DNA from: Poa pratensis
Lineage: Eukaryota; Streptophyta; Magnoliopsida; Poales; Poaceae
DNA length: 64,000 bases
NCBI GenBank assembly: GCA_947311845.1
Contig: CAMZMU010000055.1
Location: forward strand, 17,484,877 to 17,548,876
Reading direction: 5' to 3'
Part shown: positions 21,681 through 34,900 of the stretch, one piece after another
How positions within the stretch are numbered: the first letter of the stretch is position 1
Layout of the letters: every line of letters starts with the position of its first letter
Program-made: the position numbers and the translations under genes
Notes under the pieces: model-generated
Databases searched by the model: none
What the model saw: only the letters and a program-made list of their open reading frames with translations
Told to the model about the DNA's origin: nothing

Positions 21681-22730
21681 TTCATATGTTTTATTTATGA
21701 TCTTGCATGCTCTCCGATGCTTGTGGATGCTTTGGCTGAAGTAATTACTAGTATCTTGGAGAGGGTATTTATGCTAGATAGTGGGTTCATGCCTCTCTTG
21801 TCTGAGCTCGAGTTGACAGAAACGATTAAGACTTGAGATGTGTTGTTGCTACTAGGGATAAAACAGCGGTGTTTATTGCTTTATGTTGTTTACATTGCTT
21901 ACATTCCGCACCCTGCTTATTGCAATTATCTGTTGCTTACAACTTAATACTTTCGGGTGACAGGCTGGATAGCGATCCCGAGGTGGATTATTAGTCATAG
22001 ATGCAGTTGGATAACAGTCTATGTATTTTGTCGTAATGCCCATATTATATGAAACGGTGAACTTTGTGTCATGATAGTATTGTGTTGCGCCCATGTTTGT
22101 CAATTGTCTCGCTGTAATTTGTTTACCCAACATGCTTATCTTTTGGAGAGACACCACTAGTGAACTGTGGACCCCGGTCCTATTTTCCTATATTGTTTAC
22201 AACCGTTCTAATAGCCTTTTTAAGTCATTTTGCTCGCTGGTCATTTTTGCTCTCATATTATTTTGCACCCTTACGTTTAATTCTTTGTGTTCAGCAAGCC
22301 GGAGAGATTGACAACCTCTCTGTTTCGTTGGGACAAAGTAGTTTGTTCGTGTGTGCGCAGGTCCACGTCAATTATCGTAAACGGCGTCGTTGATACCTTT
22401 CTAAAGCCTTCTCCAAATACTACTGGATTGAATAACTTGGTTTTGTAACCAAGGGAAAACTTGCCGCTAATTACATCAAATCTTACACTTGGTGTCTCCC
22501 AACGAACGTGCACGCCATCAACGCGCCACACGACTGAAGGAAATCGAGCAACATTACCATCACGCAGACACCCATGTGTCGGCGAGAGGCAACCAAGCTG
22601 TCCAGCGACCGCACCCGCGCCACCATGATGTCCTAGGAGTGAAGGACCCCTTTTGGTCACCAACCAGGAGCCTCCATGGCTGTCATTGCCACCAGATCTG
22701 GAGGAGGAGAGATCGATGGGCCCAGGGCCC
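21681..22730. mobile_element. LTR-retroelement remnant, family not identified
   Basis: AT-rich, non-coding sequence follows the broken 3' LTR. It has the style of a grass gypsy LTR/leader (GACAGGCTGGATAGCGATCC, GAGAGACACCACTAG, GACAACCTCTCTGTTTCG). No coding region, primer site or paired terminus was found. From about 22400 the composition rises in GC, and the origin of 22400-22730 is unclear. Confidence 0.4.
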
Positions 22731-22742
22731 CTACCCCAGCCC

Positions 22743-23212
22743 TAGGGCTGGAACTAAAACTAGAAACACGCGAGTTAAACGAGTAGCTCGTGACTCGGCT
22801 CGGCTCAGATCGATCTCGGTGTCTCACGAGGCAAGCCAAGTTTTAGATCTGAACTCAGTTTGTTGACCAATCTATTCGTGAGTAGCTCGTTAACTCGTTT
22901 AACGTGTTCTAAGTGTTCGAACTGCAATAATGATGGTCCTTCTACAATTTCACATATCTAGTCAAAGGATAAATCAATGCTAAATGATAGAACCTCTACC
23001 CATTATCGGTGCAAAAAATATTGATAGTTTGATACTAATATATGAAAAAAATCCACACATTGTATTTGAGCGAGTTAAACGAGCTACTCGCGAGTTTACC
23101 GAGTCGAGTCAAGTTCCAATTCTAGACTCATTAGTTGAAGCTCGACTCGTTCATTGAGCGATGTTTAAGCGACTGGCTCGACTCACTCGAATTCCATGCC
23201 TACCCGGCCCTA
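22743..23212. mobile_element. Possible non-autonomous DNA transposon (hAT-like)
   Basis: The left end TAGGGCTGG and right end CCGGCCCTA are imperfect inverted repeats about 470 bp apart. The interior has repeated GAGTTAAACGAG and AGCTCG motifs near both ends, which is typical of hAT subterminal regions. I could not find a matching 8-bp target duplication, so the borders are uncertain. Confidence 0.35.
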
Positions 23213-24016
23213 GGGATCGTGACTGTCGGATAGGTCCGCAGCCACGCTGCCCAAGCCGACCCTCCGGACACGCCCTTTCACAAGGATACCAAGATGGAGC
23301 GCCGCAGTGGCCGCGCCGTCCCACCTGAGCCCGATGCGCTCCCCTCCCGGCCACCACCAACTGCACGCGCCCGAGGGCCGAGGAGATCCCACCCCGCAGC
23401 CACCACCACAGCGCCGCCCACCCGCACCTCAGGCCGGACAGGAGCAGCGCCGCCGCACCGGCCTCATTGTAGCTAAACATGTCGTCGTACGTTTTGACCT
23501 GCTAATATGTTATACTGGGGAAGTCTGACTTTCTGAATCGCGTGGTTCAGACGGCGGAGCTGAATTACGGAGTCCAGTACTCTGAGATAATGCGGGCAGT
23601 GTGCATGCACGCCACCGTAGCCGCCGATGCAACAGAGATGGCTGCGACTGCGAGACAGGGCCCACTGCCCGTTCTCAGCTGAAGCCGAGCTTGGGCCTGC
23701 ACTGCCGCACATACAAGTTGCACCTCGCTGTCAAGCTACGTAGATCAACCTAAAAGTACATTGCATCTACCATGTTACATCAATCCAGGCATGCCGATTG
23801 GCGGCGCACTGCCACCACATCATCCGTGACGCAGCTAACACTGATTGATTCATTTGGTTCCATTTTTAAGTGTTCATTTCCTGCCAAACTACCAAAACGA
23901 GTGCAAATTTCAGACGCGATACTCTGCAAATCTTTGAACTCCAAGGGGCAAGGATCAACAGCAAGCATCTCGCTGGAAAATCCTGTCCTCCATTGCGAGA
24001 GCAGAGCGGCGCCAAG
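23213..24016. other. Upstream region of the UDP-glycosyltransferase gene
   Basis: GC-rich to about 23480, then mixed composition. The open frame of the glycosyltransferase extends upstream to 23870, but those residues do not resemble the family, so 23870-24016 is treated as 5' UTR. No clear TATA box was found; there may be unrecognised transposon DNA at 23220-23700. Confidence 0.4.
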
Positions 24017-25402
24017 ATGCACGTCGTGATGCTCCCATGGCTGGCCTTCGGCCACATACTCCCCTTCACCGAGTTCGCCAAGCGCGTGGCCCGGCAGGGC
24101 CACCGGGTCACCCTCTTGTCGACTCCAAACAACTCCCGCCGCCTCATCGACATCCCCCCGGCCCTCGCCGGCCTCATCCGCGTCGTGGACATCCCGCTGC
24201 CGCGCGTCGACCGCCTGCCGGAGCACGCCGAGGCGACCATCGACCTCCCCTCCGACGCCCTCCGCCCGTACCTCAGGCGTGCCTACGACTCCGCCTTCGA
24301 GCGCGAGCTCTCACGGCTGCTCCAGGAGGAGTCGTCTCGGCCAGACTGGGTGCTCGTCGACTACGCGGCGTACTGGGCGCCGGCGGCCGCGGCGAGGCAC
24401 GGCGTGCCGTGCGCGTTCCTCAGCCTGTTCGGCGCCGCGGCGCTCGGCTTCTTCGGCACCCCCGAGGACCTCGTCGGCCTCGGGGAGCACGCCAGGACAG
24501 AGCCGGCGCACTTCACCGTCGTCCCCGAGTACGTCCCGTTCCCGACCACTGTGGCGTTCCGCGGCTACGAGGCGCGCGAGCTGTTCGAGCCGGGGATGCT
24601 GCCGGACGACTCCGGCGTGTCCGAGGGCTACCGGTATGCCAAGTCCATCGAAGGGTGCAAGCTCGTCGGCATCAGGAGCAGCACAGAGTTCGAGCCGGAG
24701 TGGCTGCAGCTGCTCGGCGAGCTCTACCAGAAGCCGGTGATCCCAGTCGGGTTTTTTCCTCCGCCGCCACAGCAAGACGTCGCCGGCCACGAGGCAACCA
24801 TCAGCTGGCTGGACAAGCAGGCGCCGAACTCTGTCGTGTACGCGGCTTTCGGCAGCGAGGTGAAGCTGACAAGTGCGCAGCTGCAACGGATCGCGCTCGG
24901 CCTGGAGGCGTCTGGGCTGCCGTTCATCTGGGCGTTCAGGCCACCAACCGACGGCACGGGCGGGCTGCCGGGGGGCTTCGAGGAGCGGCTCGCCGGCCGG
25001 GGAGTCGTGTGCCGAGGCTGGGTACCGCAGGTGAGGTTCCTGGCCCATGCATCGGTCGGGGGATTCCTGACACACGCCGGATGGAACTCCGTGACCGAGG
25101 GCATCGCGCAGGGCGTCAGGCTGGTGCTGCTGCCGCTGGTGTTCGAGCAGGGCCTAAACGCCAGGAACCTGGTGGACAAGAAGATCAGCGTCGAGGTGGC
25201 GCGCGACGAGCAGGACGGGTCGTTTGCGCCCGACGACATTGCCGCGGCTCTGAGGAGGGTCATGGTGGGAGACGAAGGCGAGAAGTTCGGGGCCAAGGTG
25301 AAGGAGCTCGCCGGAGTGTTTGGAGATGACGAGGTGAACGATCAGTGCGTGCGAGATTTTCTCAGGCACCTGTCCGAGTACAGCAGAAAGAACGAACGAT
25401 AG
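24017..25402 (+). CDS. UDP-glycosyltransferase (family 1, UGT91-like), intronless
   Basis: 461 codons, within the usual 450-490 of plant UGTs. The ATG at 24017 is chosen because MHVVMLPWLAFGH is the normal N-terminus. The catalytic His is H13 and the partner Asp is D115 (WVLVDYAAYW). The C-terminal UDP-sugar site (PSPG box) spans about residues 335-378: WVPQ, HAGWNS, TEG and closing EQ. The final Gln favours UDP-glucose in family terms, but it does not prove the sugar. An Arg (GVRLV) replaces the common Pro. Similarity to UGT91 or rhamnosyltransferase-like enzymes is inferred from the N-terminus. It is cytosolic and the acceptor (flavonoid, terpenoid or other) is unknown. Codon third positions are GC-rich, as in many grass genes. 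It converges on the oxidoreductase gene 530 bases downstream. Confidence 0.93.
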   Translation: MHVVMLPWLAFGHILPFTEFAKRVARQGHRVTLLSTPNNSRRLIDIPPALAGLIRVVDIPLPRVDRLPEHAEATIDLPSDALRPYLRRAYDSAFERELSRLLQEESSRPDWVLVDYAAYWAPAAAARHGVPCAFLSLFGAAALGFFGTPEDLVGLGEHARTEPAHFTVVPEYVPFPTTVAFRGYEARELFEPGMLPDDSGVSEGYRYAKSIEGCKLVGIRSSTEFEPEWLQLLGELYQKPVIPVGFFPPPPQQDVAGHEATISWLDKQAPNSVVYAAFGSEVKLTSAQLQRIALGLEASGLPFIWAFRPPTDGTGGLPGGFEERLAGRGVVCRGWVPQVRFLAHASVGGFLTHAGWNSVTEGIAQGVRLVLLPLVFEQGLNARNLVDKKISVEVARDEQDGSFAPDDIAAALRRVMVGDEGEKFGAKVKELAGVFGDDEVNDQCVRDFLRHLSEYSRKNER

Positions 25403-25931
25403 TGCCATTTCAAGGATTTGGCTGGACGATACGTCAGGATAGGGTTGGATGATAGTTGGCTCAGATCACTGTGTTCTCGATGTAATTAAATCAGCTGGCT
25501 CTCAGTTGTTTTGTGGGCTCCTGTCCCGAATATTTTGTGCTCGGCTGTGGCAAGATTCGGTAGCAATTGCTTCTGTCGCTAGTAAGCAGCGAGCGTTTGG
25601 AATCTTTGGATACTGCCAGCATTATGTTCTGAATTCAAATGAAAACATGGAATGAACTTGCAAACACGCCTTTCAGGAAAGTGAAGCATGCTGTATGTGA
25701 TTTTCAAAAGCTATTTGCCATTACAAATTTACAACCCAAGAAACCTTGATTTTCATTTGACAATCAACATAGGGTGTGTGTACAACCAAAAAGTCAAATT
25801 AACAGAGCACATAACCGATACCTTGCAGCCAAAACTGTCACATAACCGATCACCATCCCTCATGGGTGGCTGTCCGGTAATATATATGTTTAGAACATCT
25901 TAAGGGCGTGGATATATATATATTTACCGTT
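25403..25931. other. Convergent intergenic region
   Basis: Holds the 3' UTRs of the plus-strand glycosyltransferase and the minus-strand oxidoreductase. AT-rich, no other gene seen. Confidence 0.6.
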
Positions 25932-28900
25932 TCATCGTGGAAGCCCCAGCAGAGTCCTTGTTTTGTTCGCGAACAAGTCCCGGGATTTCCACATCGCGGG
26001 AAGGTGCCCTACAACCATGGCAAAGGACAACTGCACCACGGCATCCGTCTTACCCAGTGACACCATCGGCGTTGTCGATGAAGGTTTGTATTTCAAGAGC
26101 TTACTGTCTTTGGCACCATCCATCAAGAGCTTTATGTTTTTGGAGATTAACATGGCATGCCTCTGCACGAAGTATCCTTGATTGAGCTCCTGCAGCAAAG
26201 TGTATTTTCTTTACAGGCCAGAACTTTCTACAACTGTATGTGCAGTAGATAACGGCCAAACAGTACTATACTAATCAACCTTCTGTTGCATAATGGAAAT
26301 TGATAAATATAGTTACACCAATACTGTGATAGCATGTGCGCTAAATGGCTGAATTTAAGTGGAAGTTCAACAAACGACATGTAAATTCAGTATGAACTTA
26401 CGGGAGCGTCGCTGATATCACCAGCAGCAAAAATATTACTATGGCCTTTCACTCTGAGATTTGCATCAACTGTCAATCTTCCATCACTGTCCAAGCAATC
26501 TTTCAGCTCAGAATCTCTAATCCATGATGAACTCAGTGGTGTGTCGAGGCACGAGAAGTAGCAATCAGCTGTTATCTCTATCCCTGACGAAGTTCTGTAG
26601 AGCATGTCTCCTTCTGACATGGACTCTAGATCGACTGATTGCTCCAAATGAACTTCAACATTCCTTGATCTGAGCCAACGCAGTGCCTTACCACCAGCTT
26701 TGTGACCAATAGATTCTAACAATCTTGGTCTATCATGCACCAATGTGACCTTCTTGTCTGGATAATGCACGGCTATTTCAGTAGCAAGCTCAACACCCGA
26801 TGACTCACCCCCAATAATAAGAATCGACCCTGAATATTTTATCTTCATGTTATCTGGAAATGTAAATGAGATCAGATAATCATGATCTAACAATATCCAT
26901 TGCAAAGAATCAGTCATACCCAGGAAACATTCACTATATTGTATGTACATGGCAAGTTAAATTTAAAATGGTATAAAAATAGTCTAGATTAATTGTAGGA
27001 TTGTCTCTAAGAACTTAGTTGTGAAATGTGTGATCCTCGTCTTGCTAGAGCAGAAAATTCAATTAAAAAAATAAAGAATTGACAGTTGTTTTCTAGAGAC
27101 ATTCTTGTTGCTACATAACATATCAAATGATATGGTGTAAACAGATTCAGTTCAAGCAAAAAAGTTCGCAAAACATTCATTTTTCCAACGAATTGACTGA
27201 AAATGCAGCCTGGCCTGCTTTTCATTGCAATTAGAAGAGAGTACAAGACGTACAAAGAACCAAAGAAAAAAAAGAGCTACGCTACACTACTCTAAGAAGA
27301 CAAAAGAGTATCAGTCAGGTTCCCTTGGTCTAAACAACAAGTCAGCAACATGAGATTTGCCAGCCTCCTTCCAAAGTTTAGCCTCATTGAGGATGGCGGA
27401 GTGAATGTTGTTCAGCGTAGCAGCGGTGTTCTGGAAGATCCTCGAGTTCCGCTCCTTCCAAATCTTCCACCAAGTAAGGTGAACAAGTGAGACCCAGCTT
27501 TTCCTTTTTGGCTCAGGGACCAGGTCTCTGGAGTCACAGACCCAGCTCTCAAGGCTCCTAGTTTGTGCAGTGGGAGCAAGATGAAGTGGCATGGCAGCCG
27601 AGGTCAGCACCTTGTTCCATAAACGGATGCTAACAGGGCATGTGGCCAATAGATGCAGCGCCGTCTCTTGATCGCTGAGGCAGAGGACGCAGGCTGCGTT
27701 ATGGGGCCAGCCTTTCTTAGCAAGACAGTCAGCCGTGTGACATTTTCCCCGCATCGCGAGCCAAGCAAAAATTCTGCACTTCAGTGGAGCTTCACTCTTC
27801 CACACCACATCTTGGTAGCAGAAACGAATTGATCCTTCAAACTGCATTGCATATGCTGATGTTGCATTGTACTGCCCATTTGCCGTCCAGCGCCAGGTCA
27901 CCGAATCAGGGACGCCGTGCATGTAATCCTGGGCACAGTTTGGTCTCAAACTGCCCAAACCGCCAGCCCAAACCGCACCGGACCAAGTCAGCGGTTTAGG
28001 CTGGGTTCGCTGGTTTCCGGTTTGAAACCGTGATAAAAGAAATGATTGGCTGGGTTAAGACGGGTTGGGACCAGGTAAACCGCGTGAAACCGTATCAGTT
28101 AGAAACTCCCGCATCGCCAAGTCGGGCGTCAACGCCAGGAGCACACCGGAGCGACGCGGGATGCGCCGCCGGGGCGTGGAGAGGTCGCCGCTGCAAGGGC
28201 CGAGGAGCACACCGGAGCGACGCGGGATGCGCCGCCGCGCCGTGGAGAGGTCGCCGCTGCAAGGGCCGAGCAGCACACCAAAGCGATGCGGGATGCGCCG
28301 CCGCGCCGTGGAGAGGTCGCCGCCGCGAGGAGCACACCGGCGCGATGCGGGATGCGCCGCCGCGCCGTGGAGAGGTCGCCTCTGCGAGCAGAACACCGGC
28401 GTGGAGCTCCGTACGGACCGGATCGGAGACCACCGCTTCATGACGACGGACACGAGGAACACCACGGCGCCTCTCCGTACGCGAGAGTCTTGTGCTCCAG
28501 CCCGATAACATCAGTAGGACGCCCAACTCGACGTGTTTTCGCCGCCCGACGGAAGCCGAGCCGCGCCGTCGCGAGGAGCTCCGCCACGGACCGAATCGGA
28601 GGCACCGCTTCTTGATGACGGATATGAGGAACGCCACGGCGCCGGGCGAGGCCTCGAAGCAGGGCCGGGTGCAGCTCTGCAACCATGTCCGCGAGCTCCA
28701 TCAGGGACACCACCAGGTCCTGTCCCCGGCTGGACGCGTCCACGATGGCCGCCACACGCGCGGCGTCGACGATGGAAAGCTGCTCCGTCGATGGCGGGGT
28801 GGTGGAGTATCTCTATGACGGAGAAGGCGGCGCATCGGCGGCTCGAGGTGCAAGGCTTGCTACGAGGTCGCGGAAGTATACCCCGGCCGGTGCGAAACCG

Positions 28901-31900
28901 TATACACCGTATAACCAGACCGCACCAACCCGTTCGTATCACCCCCTATCTAACAGTTTAAACCACACCAACCCGTTCAAACCGGTAGCTGATGGTCTGG
29001 TTTGAGAAACCAGCACAAACCGTGTTAAACCGGAAATGCCCAGGCTTACGTGCATGAGCTGAACCTCTTGCGTCTTGTCATGGACTAGCAGGAACTGCTG
29101 GAGGGCTTGAAGAGACAAGTTTTGTTTGAAATGCCTAGTCCATTTTAGGTCTGTCAGAGCTTGTGCCATGGTCAGAGTGCGTTGGTGCAGGACCTAAAAA
29201 TATCAGGAGCAAGGTCTTTGAGACTGCGGTCGTCGATCCAGGGATCGAGCCAGAAACTGATCCGTTGCCCATCACCGAGATTGAAGAAGACAGCTGCGTT
29301 GAATAGTTGTCATGCCTTTTCATCAATGTCAATAGGCAGCCCAAACCATGCCTTGTCAGTGGCCGTCCAAGATTGCCATAGCCAGCGGACGCGCAGCGCT
29401 GTGGCTTTGCGGCTGAGGTCAGTAATTCCCAGTCCACCAAATTCAGGTGGTCTACAGATGGCTGCCCAGCGAACTAGGCATCGGCCACCACTGGCAAGCT
29501 CATCGTTGCTCCATAGGAATCCACTCCTAAGTTTGTCAATCGCCTTAATGAGCCAGATTGGTGGGTCGATGATAAGGAGCTGGTAGATGTGCATAGCCGA
29601 GAGGATGTGCTTGACAAGCAGTAGCCAGGCACATGGTTTTTGAGTCGACGAGTCGGCGAGTCGTTCAGGGGTAGCGACTCTTGACTAGTCGTGACTAGTC
29701 AAGACTCATGGTAGACTAGTCGACATGAGTCGTTTAGCAATAGGTATTATAAAATTGCCATATTATATGTATAATTGTATATAACTATATACTTATTAAT
29801 AGTCTATAATACAAACCTGGGCATTTCCATAGTGTCCAAGGCCTTCCTCTTTTCCATGAACCAGCAACCTACAAAACATTAAAAGCAATCAGATTTGCAT
29901 AAAAAGTAGGAAACAGAATGAAGTTCAACACTCACTCGAGCCCCATGATCAAATATCAAACACGGCAAGAATATGGTAGCAAATAAAGCAGTTCAACAAT
30001 GAAATTAAGATACAACAGTTCCAACGTTAAGTTACATGCAACCATATCCAAATGCAAGTAAATAAGTTCAACACTTCAACACTACATGAATGGCAGATAG
30101 AAACAACACATCTTCAAGCAATCAAGCCTCAAGTTCCATGTCGTCAATCTGAAACCCGACTCCATGACCATCTGGTGCAGCATCATCGTCTTCATCGTTG
30201 CTCTCCATGCCTTGATCATATTCTGCCGCAGATAATTCAGCCCTCAACTCTTCATCATGCACAACCAGCCTTGTTCTTGAGTGGTTCCGAGTGTAGGTGA
30301 GATAAGGGCCTAAGGGTCGTGCAATAGGCTCGCCAGGATCACCACGGGCTCTCCTAGGAAAGCTACGACCTGCTGCAGAAGTCGATGCACCCATAGCTTC
30401 ATCAACCTGAGACCATAGTAGTGGTGTATCACCGTCCATGACTTGAGCTTGATGTTCATGGACCAATTCAGCATTAATATCAACCCATTCATTATCCCAT
30501 TGAAATTCTTCTAGGATAAGTGGAGTAGATTTGTTTGATTTAGAGCCTTGCTCACGCAGATTTTGAAACCTAGCTTCCATTTGTCGGTTATAGGAGACAT
30601 ATGATAACTTGTTCATTCTCTTGTACTCTAGTCGGTTTCTCCCTTTGGTGTGGATCTGCATGCACACAAATATGTGAGAAGCTGCTGGAATTAGCCTATC
30701 AAACCAGCCAACCAATGAGTACTTACATGAGCAAATACACTCCAATTGCGCTCGCAGCCGGATGCTGAACAACATAGACCAATGATTCGCTTTGCAAGAG
30801 TTTGGAGGTCAAAAGCAAGGCCACCATAAGCACTCCACCAAAGAACTACAAAATCAGCAAGTCCAACGTTAAAGATAGGGCCAAAATAATCAGCAACTAG
30901 TGGAACAATTGAGTTGAAAAAGAAGACACAAGCTGCCATAAAATTTATACTTACTAGGACTCTTTTTTGTGCGGTCTTTAACTGACAACGGCTTCGAGAA
31001 ACATTCACCTTCCGACCGCTCATAGTCATCAGCTTCCTTACTTATAGTTTCTTGTAGGTCATCGTCGGGCACCATCCTCCATAGCACATCATTGAACATT
31101 GAACGGAGACGGGTAGCTAGTCTTTTGTTGGTCTCCCTAATGGCAAAGAACCTATTTGGGTTCAAGAACAGTGCAGCCCCATGTAGCTTTTGTTCCATCT
31201 GAGTATCCCACCTTCTATCAACAATTGCTAGCACTTGACCTAGGAGGTTTGGCTTCTGTAACAAACCTTCTTTTATGCGTTCCTTTGCATAATCCATGGC
31301 TGCCCACATTTCAGCCATAGCCGGAATCTCGTCACCATCAGCAATCCTCAAAGCTCTAAGAAGTGGTTGTGAAGCTCTCATGCAACACTCCACCGAGTTC
31401 CAAAAGGTCACGGAGATCACAGTTGCTTCAGCTGCCTTCCCTGCTTCGCTTTCCTTTAATTTGTTGGCGTACCATTCCGTGCTAACAAACATGGTTTTCA
31501 ATACTTGCCTTTGCTTCCACATGCTGGCCAAAGTAAGGAAGGATGTAGCAAAACGAGTTGCTCCAGGCCTCACAATTTCTTCCTTATGATTCAAGCTTCT
31601 CATTAAATCAAGAAGCTTTCCATGGGCATAAATAAATCTGGTTGTTCTCTTTGCTTTAGCAATGCAAGTGCTAAACTCTTTGATCTTCCCGATGTCCTCT
31701 AGCATAAGATCCAAACAGTGCGCAGCACATGGTGTCCAATACATTGTAGGATACTTCTCCATTAGAAGTCTGCCGGCTGCCTTGTAATTAGACCCATTAT
31801 CACTAACTACTTGGACTACCAATTCAGGGCCAATTGCATCAATCTGTTCGCTCAACAACCTTGCCACCAGCGTTGCATCAACTGTTTCAGAAGAAACATT

Positions 31901-34900
31901 GGCTGTCCCTAAGAAGAAGGTACCTTCTGGACTATTGGCGAGGAAGTTGATCAAGTGTCGACCGGTCATGTCCGTCCAACCATCCGACATGAGAGAGCAA
32001 CCATATTCTTTCCATGCAACTTCATGTTTCACTCTCAAGCCGTCGGTCTTGACCTTTGCCTTCTCAAGCAATGGTTCCCTCAATTTATGATAAGTAGGTG
32101 AGATAAAACCAGAACCATACTGCCCTATAGATTCTAATAGAATCTCCCAACTCCTTGAATTGACAACATTTAGTGGAAGGCAATTCTCATACAAAAAGTC
32201 TGCCACATGATCATCTACAATATCTTTTTGATCCTTTGTCTTCGGGATGTAATCCTTCATTGTTGTTTGAGCGCCCTTTGACATATGTCTCTCCGAAATC
32301 ACCTCTTCAGGTGTCTTTCGGACCTGATCTGCAATGGACTTGCCTTTCTTCTTGTCACTCGAGGTGTTGGCGTTGTTGGCGGAGGTGTTCACTACAGGTT
32401 TCCTTTTCCCGGAGGTGTTGGCGTTGGAAGCTTTTGAACTTGCTTCACCCTTATCTTGTTCACCACCTTCTTCTCTAGCTTCATCTTCATCAAGATTTTT
32501 GAAACCTATTGAGTGAGACTTCATGTATGCATGCATCTCTTTCTGAATTGCAGGGGTTGTTTTGGGGCACATAGTCACAACTGTATAACCACCAGCAAGG
32601 TGCTTCTTCATCCTAAGAGGCCCAGAACTAACTCTCTTCCCACACAAATTACATTGCAGCAACAACCTGGATCCCTCCAATTCTGGCCAGAATGCGTATT
32701 TCCAAGCTGGATCCTTGCTCCTTGCTGGCCTCCTCTTAGGATCTTTGAATGGGTCATATTGCTCATCAGCTTCTGCTGCAGCTTGAGCTGAACGAACAAC
32801 CTGGGCTATCTCTGGCTGGGACTGGGTCATTGTGCTTGCTGTGAAACAAGAAAAATAACTGCAAAGTGCAAACCATGTATTAAAATAAGGAACATCCAGT
32901 CATCCACTAAACTAAAGCTACTAAGCTAGGATAAAGTTGAGCACACCACAACACTAGCACAGCAGCACGAAGCAGTTGAGCTTCTATATGAGAGGCACAA
33001 AGCACAGCAGCAGTTGAGCACACCACAACACTAGCACAGCAGCACGAAGCAGTACCAGCAGAAACAGAAGTACAAAACAGAGCTTGGCCGGAGAGAAAAG
33101 AGACCAAGAGGAAGGAGGAGGAGCAGTACCTGGTTACCCTGCTGGGGAATGGCTGCGCCAGGGGGAGGAGATGCCCGGAAGCTTGGCCGGTGGAGGAGGG
33201 AGGAATCGGCCGGAGGAGGAGGAGATCCGGCGGAGGAGGAGCTGGCCGCCGGAGAAGAGAGAGCTCCTCTCTCTCTCTCAATCCACTCGATTTAGGTCAG
33301 GGTGAGTTCCCCTCTCTCTCTCCTCTCTTTACCCTCTCAATCCCGCCCCAATTTCCCTCCAATTCGGCCCCAATTTTTCTTTCCCCGCCGCGAGCTCCCG
33401 CTCAAAGCCTCACAGCGAGCTGGGCGAGTCGTTCGACTCAACAACAGCGACTAGTCGAGACTAGTCGAGACTAGTCGACTGAGTCGTTCGACTCACTGGA
33501 TGAGTCGAGTCGACATGTTGAGTCGAACTTCCTCTAGCGACTCGTCGACTAGTCGTCGACTAGTCTCGACTAGTCGAGCGACTCAAAAACAGAGGCCAGG
33601 CATCAATGCTGAAGTTACCTTTGTTCCACCCCTTAACTTTCCCTGCAAGTTTATCAAGAGTGGGTTGCAGATCACCCTTGCGAAGGCGCCTATCCGACAG
33701 AGGTAACCCTAGGTAAATGCAGGGAAACTGCTGAATTGGGCACATCAAAATTGTTGCTAGGGCAGTGACGTCAATCTGGGCACATTGGATTGGAATTATA
33801 GAGCTCTTGGAATAGTTAGTGATCAATCCAGAAGTATCCCCGAAGAAGCTAAGGATGAGCTTGATAGAGTTTAGATCTTCTTCCTTAGGCTCACTGAAGA
33901 TTACGACATCATCGGCATACATTGAGATTCTGTTCTTGGCTTGCAGGAACCTGTTGGTGTGCAGCACGCCGCGTCGGTCAGCAAGAGCAAACAATTCAGC
34001 AAGAACATCAGCGGCGATGTCAAACAGCAGTGGCGAGTGGCGACAGTGGGTCGCCTTGGCGCAGTCCCCGACAGTGAAAAATGCTGTCCGTTAGTTCTCC
34101 GTTGACAACTATCTTTGTGGAGGATGTGCGCAGAAAGCAGGCGATCCAGTCCCTCCACAGGCCTCCAAATCCTTTAGCTTCAAGTACTTCAAGGAGAAAC
34201 TCCCACAATAGTGAATGAAAAGCCTTTCAGCATCAGCGCTGGACATTTTTTCTGACGCAGCAGCCGTGCTTGGGCACGCACAAGCACAAAGTTATCATGA
34301 ATAGCACGCTGCTTAATAAAGGCACTCTGGCAGGGGCTAACTAGTTCATGCATTCTTGGCCTTAAGCACAGCGCTAGGATTTTTGTGAAGAGCTTGCCGA
34401 AGAATTGGACCAAGCTGATGGGTCTAAAGTCCTTTGGATGGGCATCAGGAGATTTCGGCAGTAAGATCATTGTTGCTGAGTTTAGAAGGTGTAAGTTTCG
34501 GGATGTACACTGTTGGAGCCTTGGAGGGCCTCAATCGCACGCATGATGTCAACCTTGACCACCTGCCAGCAGTTCTTGAAAAACAGGGCAGTGAACCCAT
34601 CAGTGCCTGGTGCCCTGTCGGATGGCATGTCCGCTATGGCAGCCCTAACCTCTTCAGCAGTGATGATGGCCTCTTGCTCAGAGAGATCAATGGGAGTGAT
34701 TCCAACTACAGGCAAGTTGAGAGAGCGTTGCCTAGGCCTAGTTACACCTAGCAGCTGATGAAAGTAATTCCATAGGGCTTCTTCTTTGTCAGCTTGTTCA
34801 GTATAGACTGCATTGTCCACCTCAATGCGGTGGATGAAACTCTTGCGCCTTCTGGCAGAGAGGCCTTGGCATGAAAGAAACGTGTGTTGGCATCACCCTC

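Noticed and set aside
23870..24016. Upstream extension of the glycosyltransferase frame
   Set aside because: The 49 extra residues do not resemble the family and precede a canonical UGT N-terminus.
24037..25329. Long open frames overlapping the glycosyltransferase on both strands
   Set aside because: They are high-GC shadows: Arg/Ala/Gly-rich, no domain, while the 24017 frame has complete UGT motifs.
28141..28390. Regular repeats resembling a CRISPR array
   Set aside because: Tandem minisatellite without unique spacers, in plant transposon DNA.
28065..28960. Several 100-195 codon open frames in the small hAT
   Set aside because: They come from a GC-rich minisatellite present in all frames; no start context or family. 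Only a possible captured fragment is kept as a hypothesis.
31296..32791. Plus-strand open frames across the hAT transposase
   Set aside because: Antisense shadows of the transposase exon.
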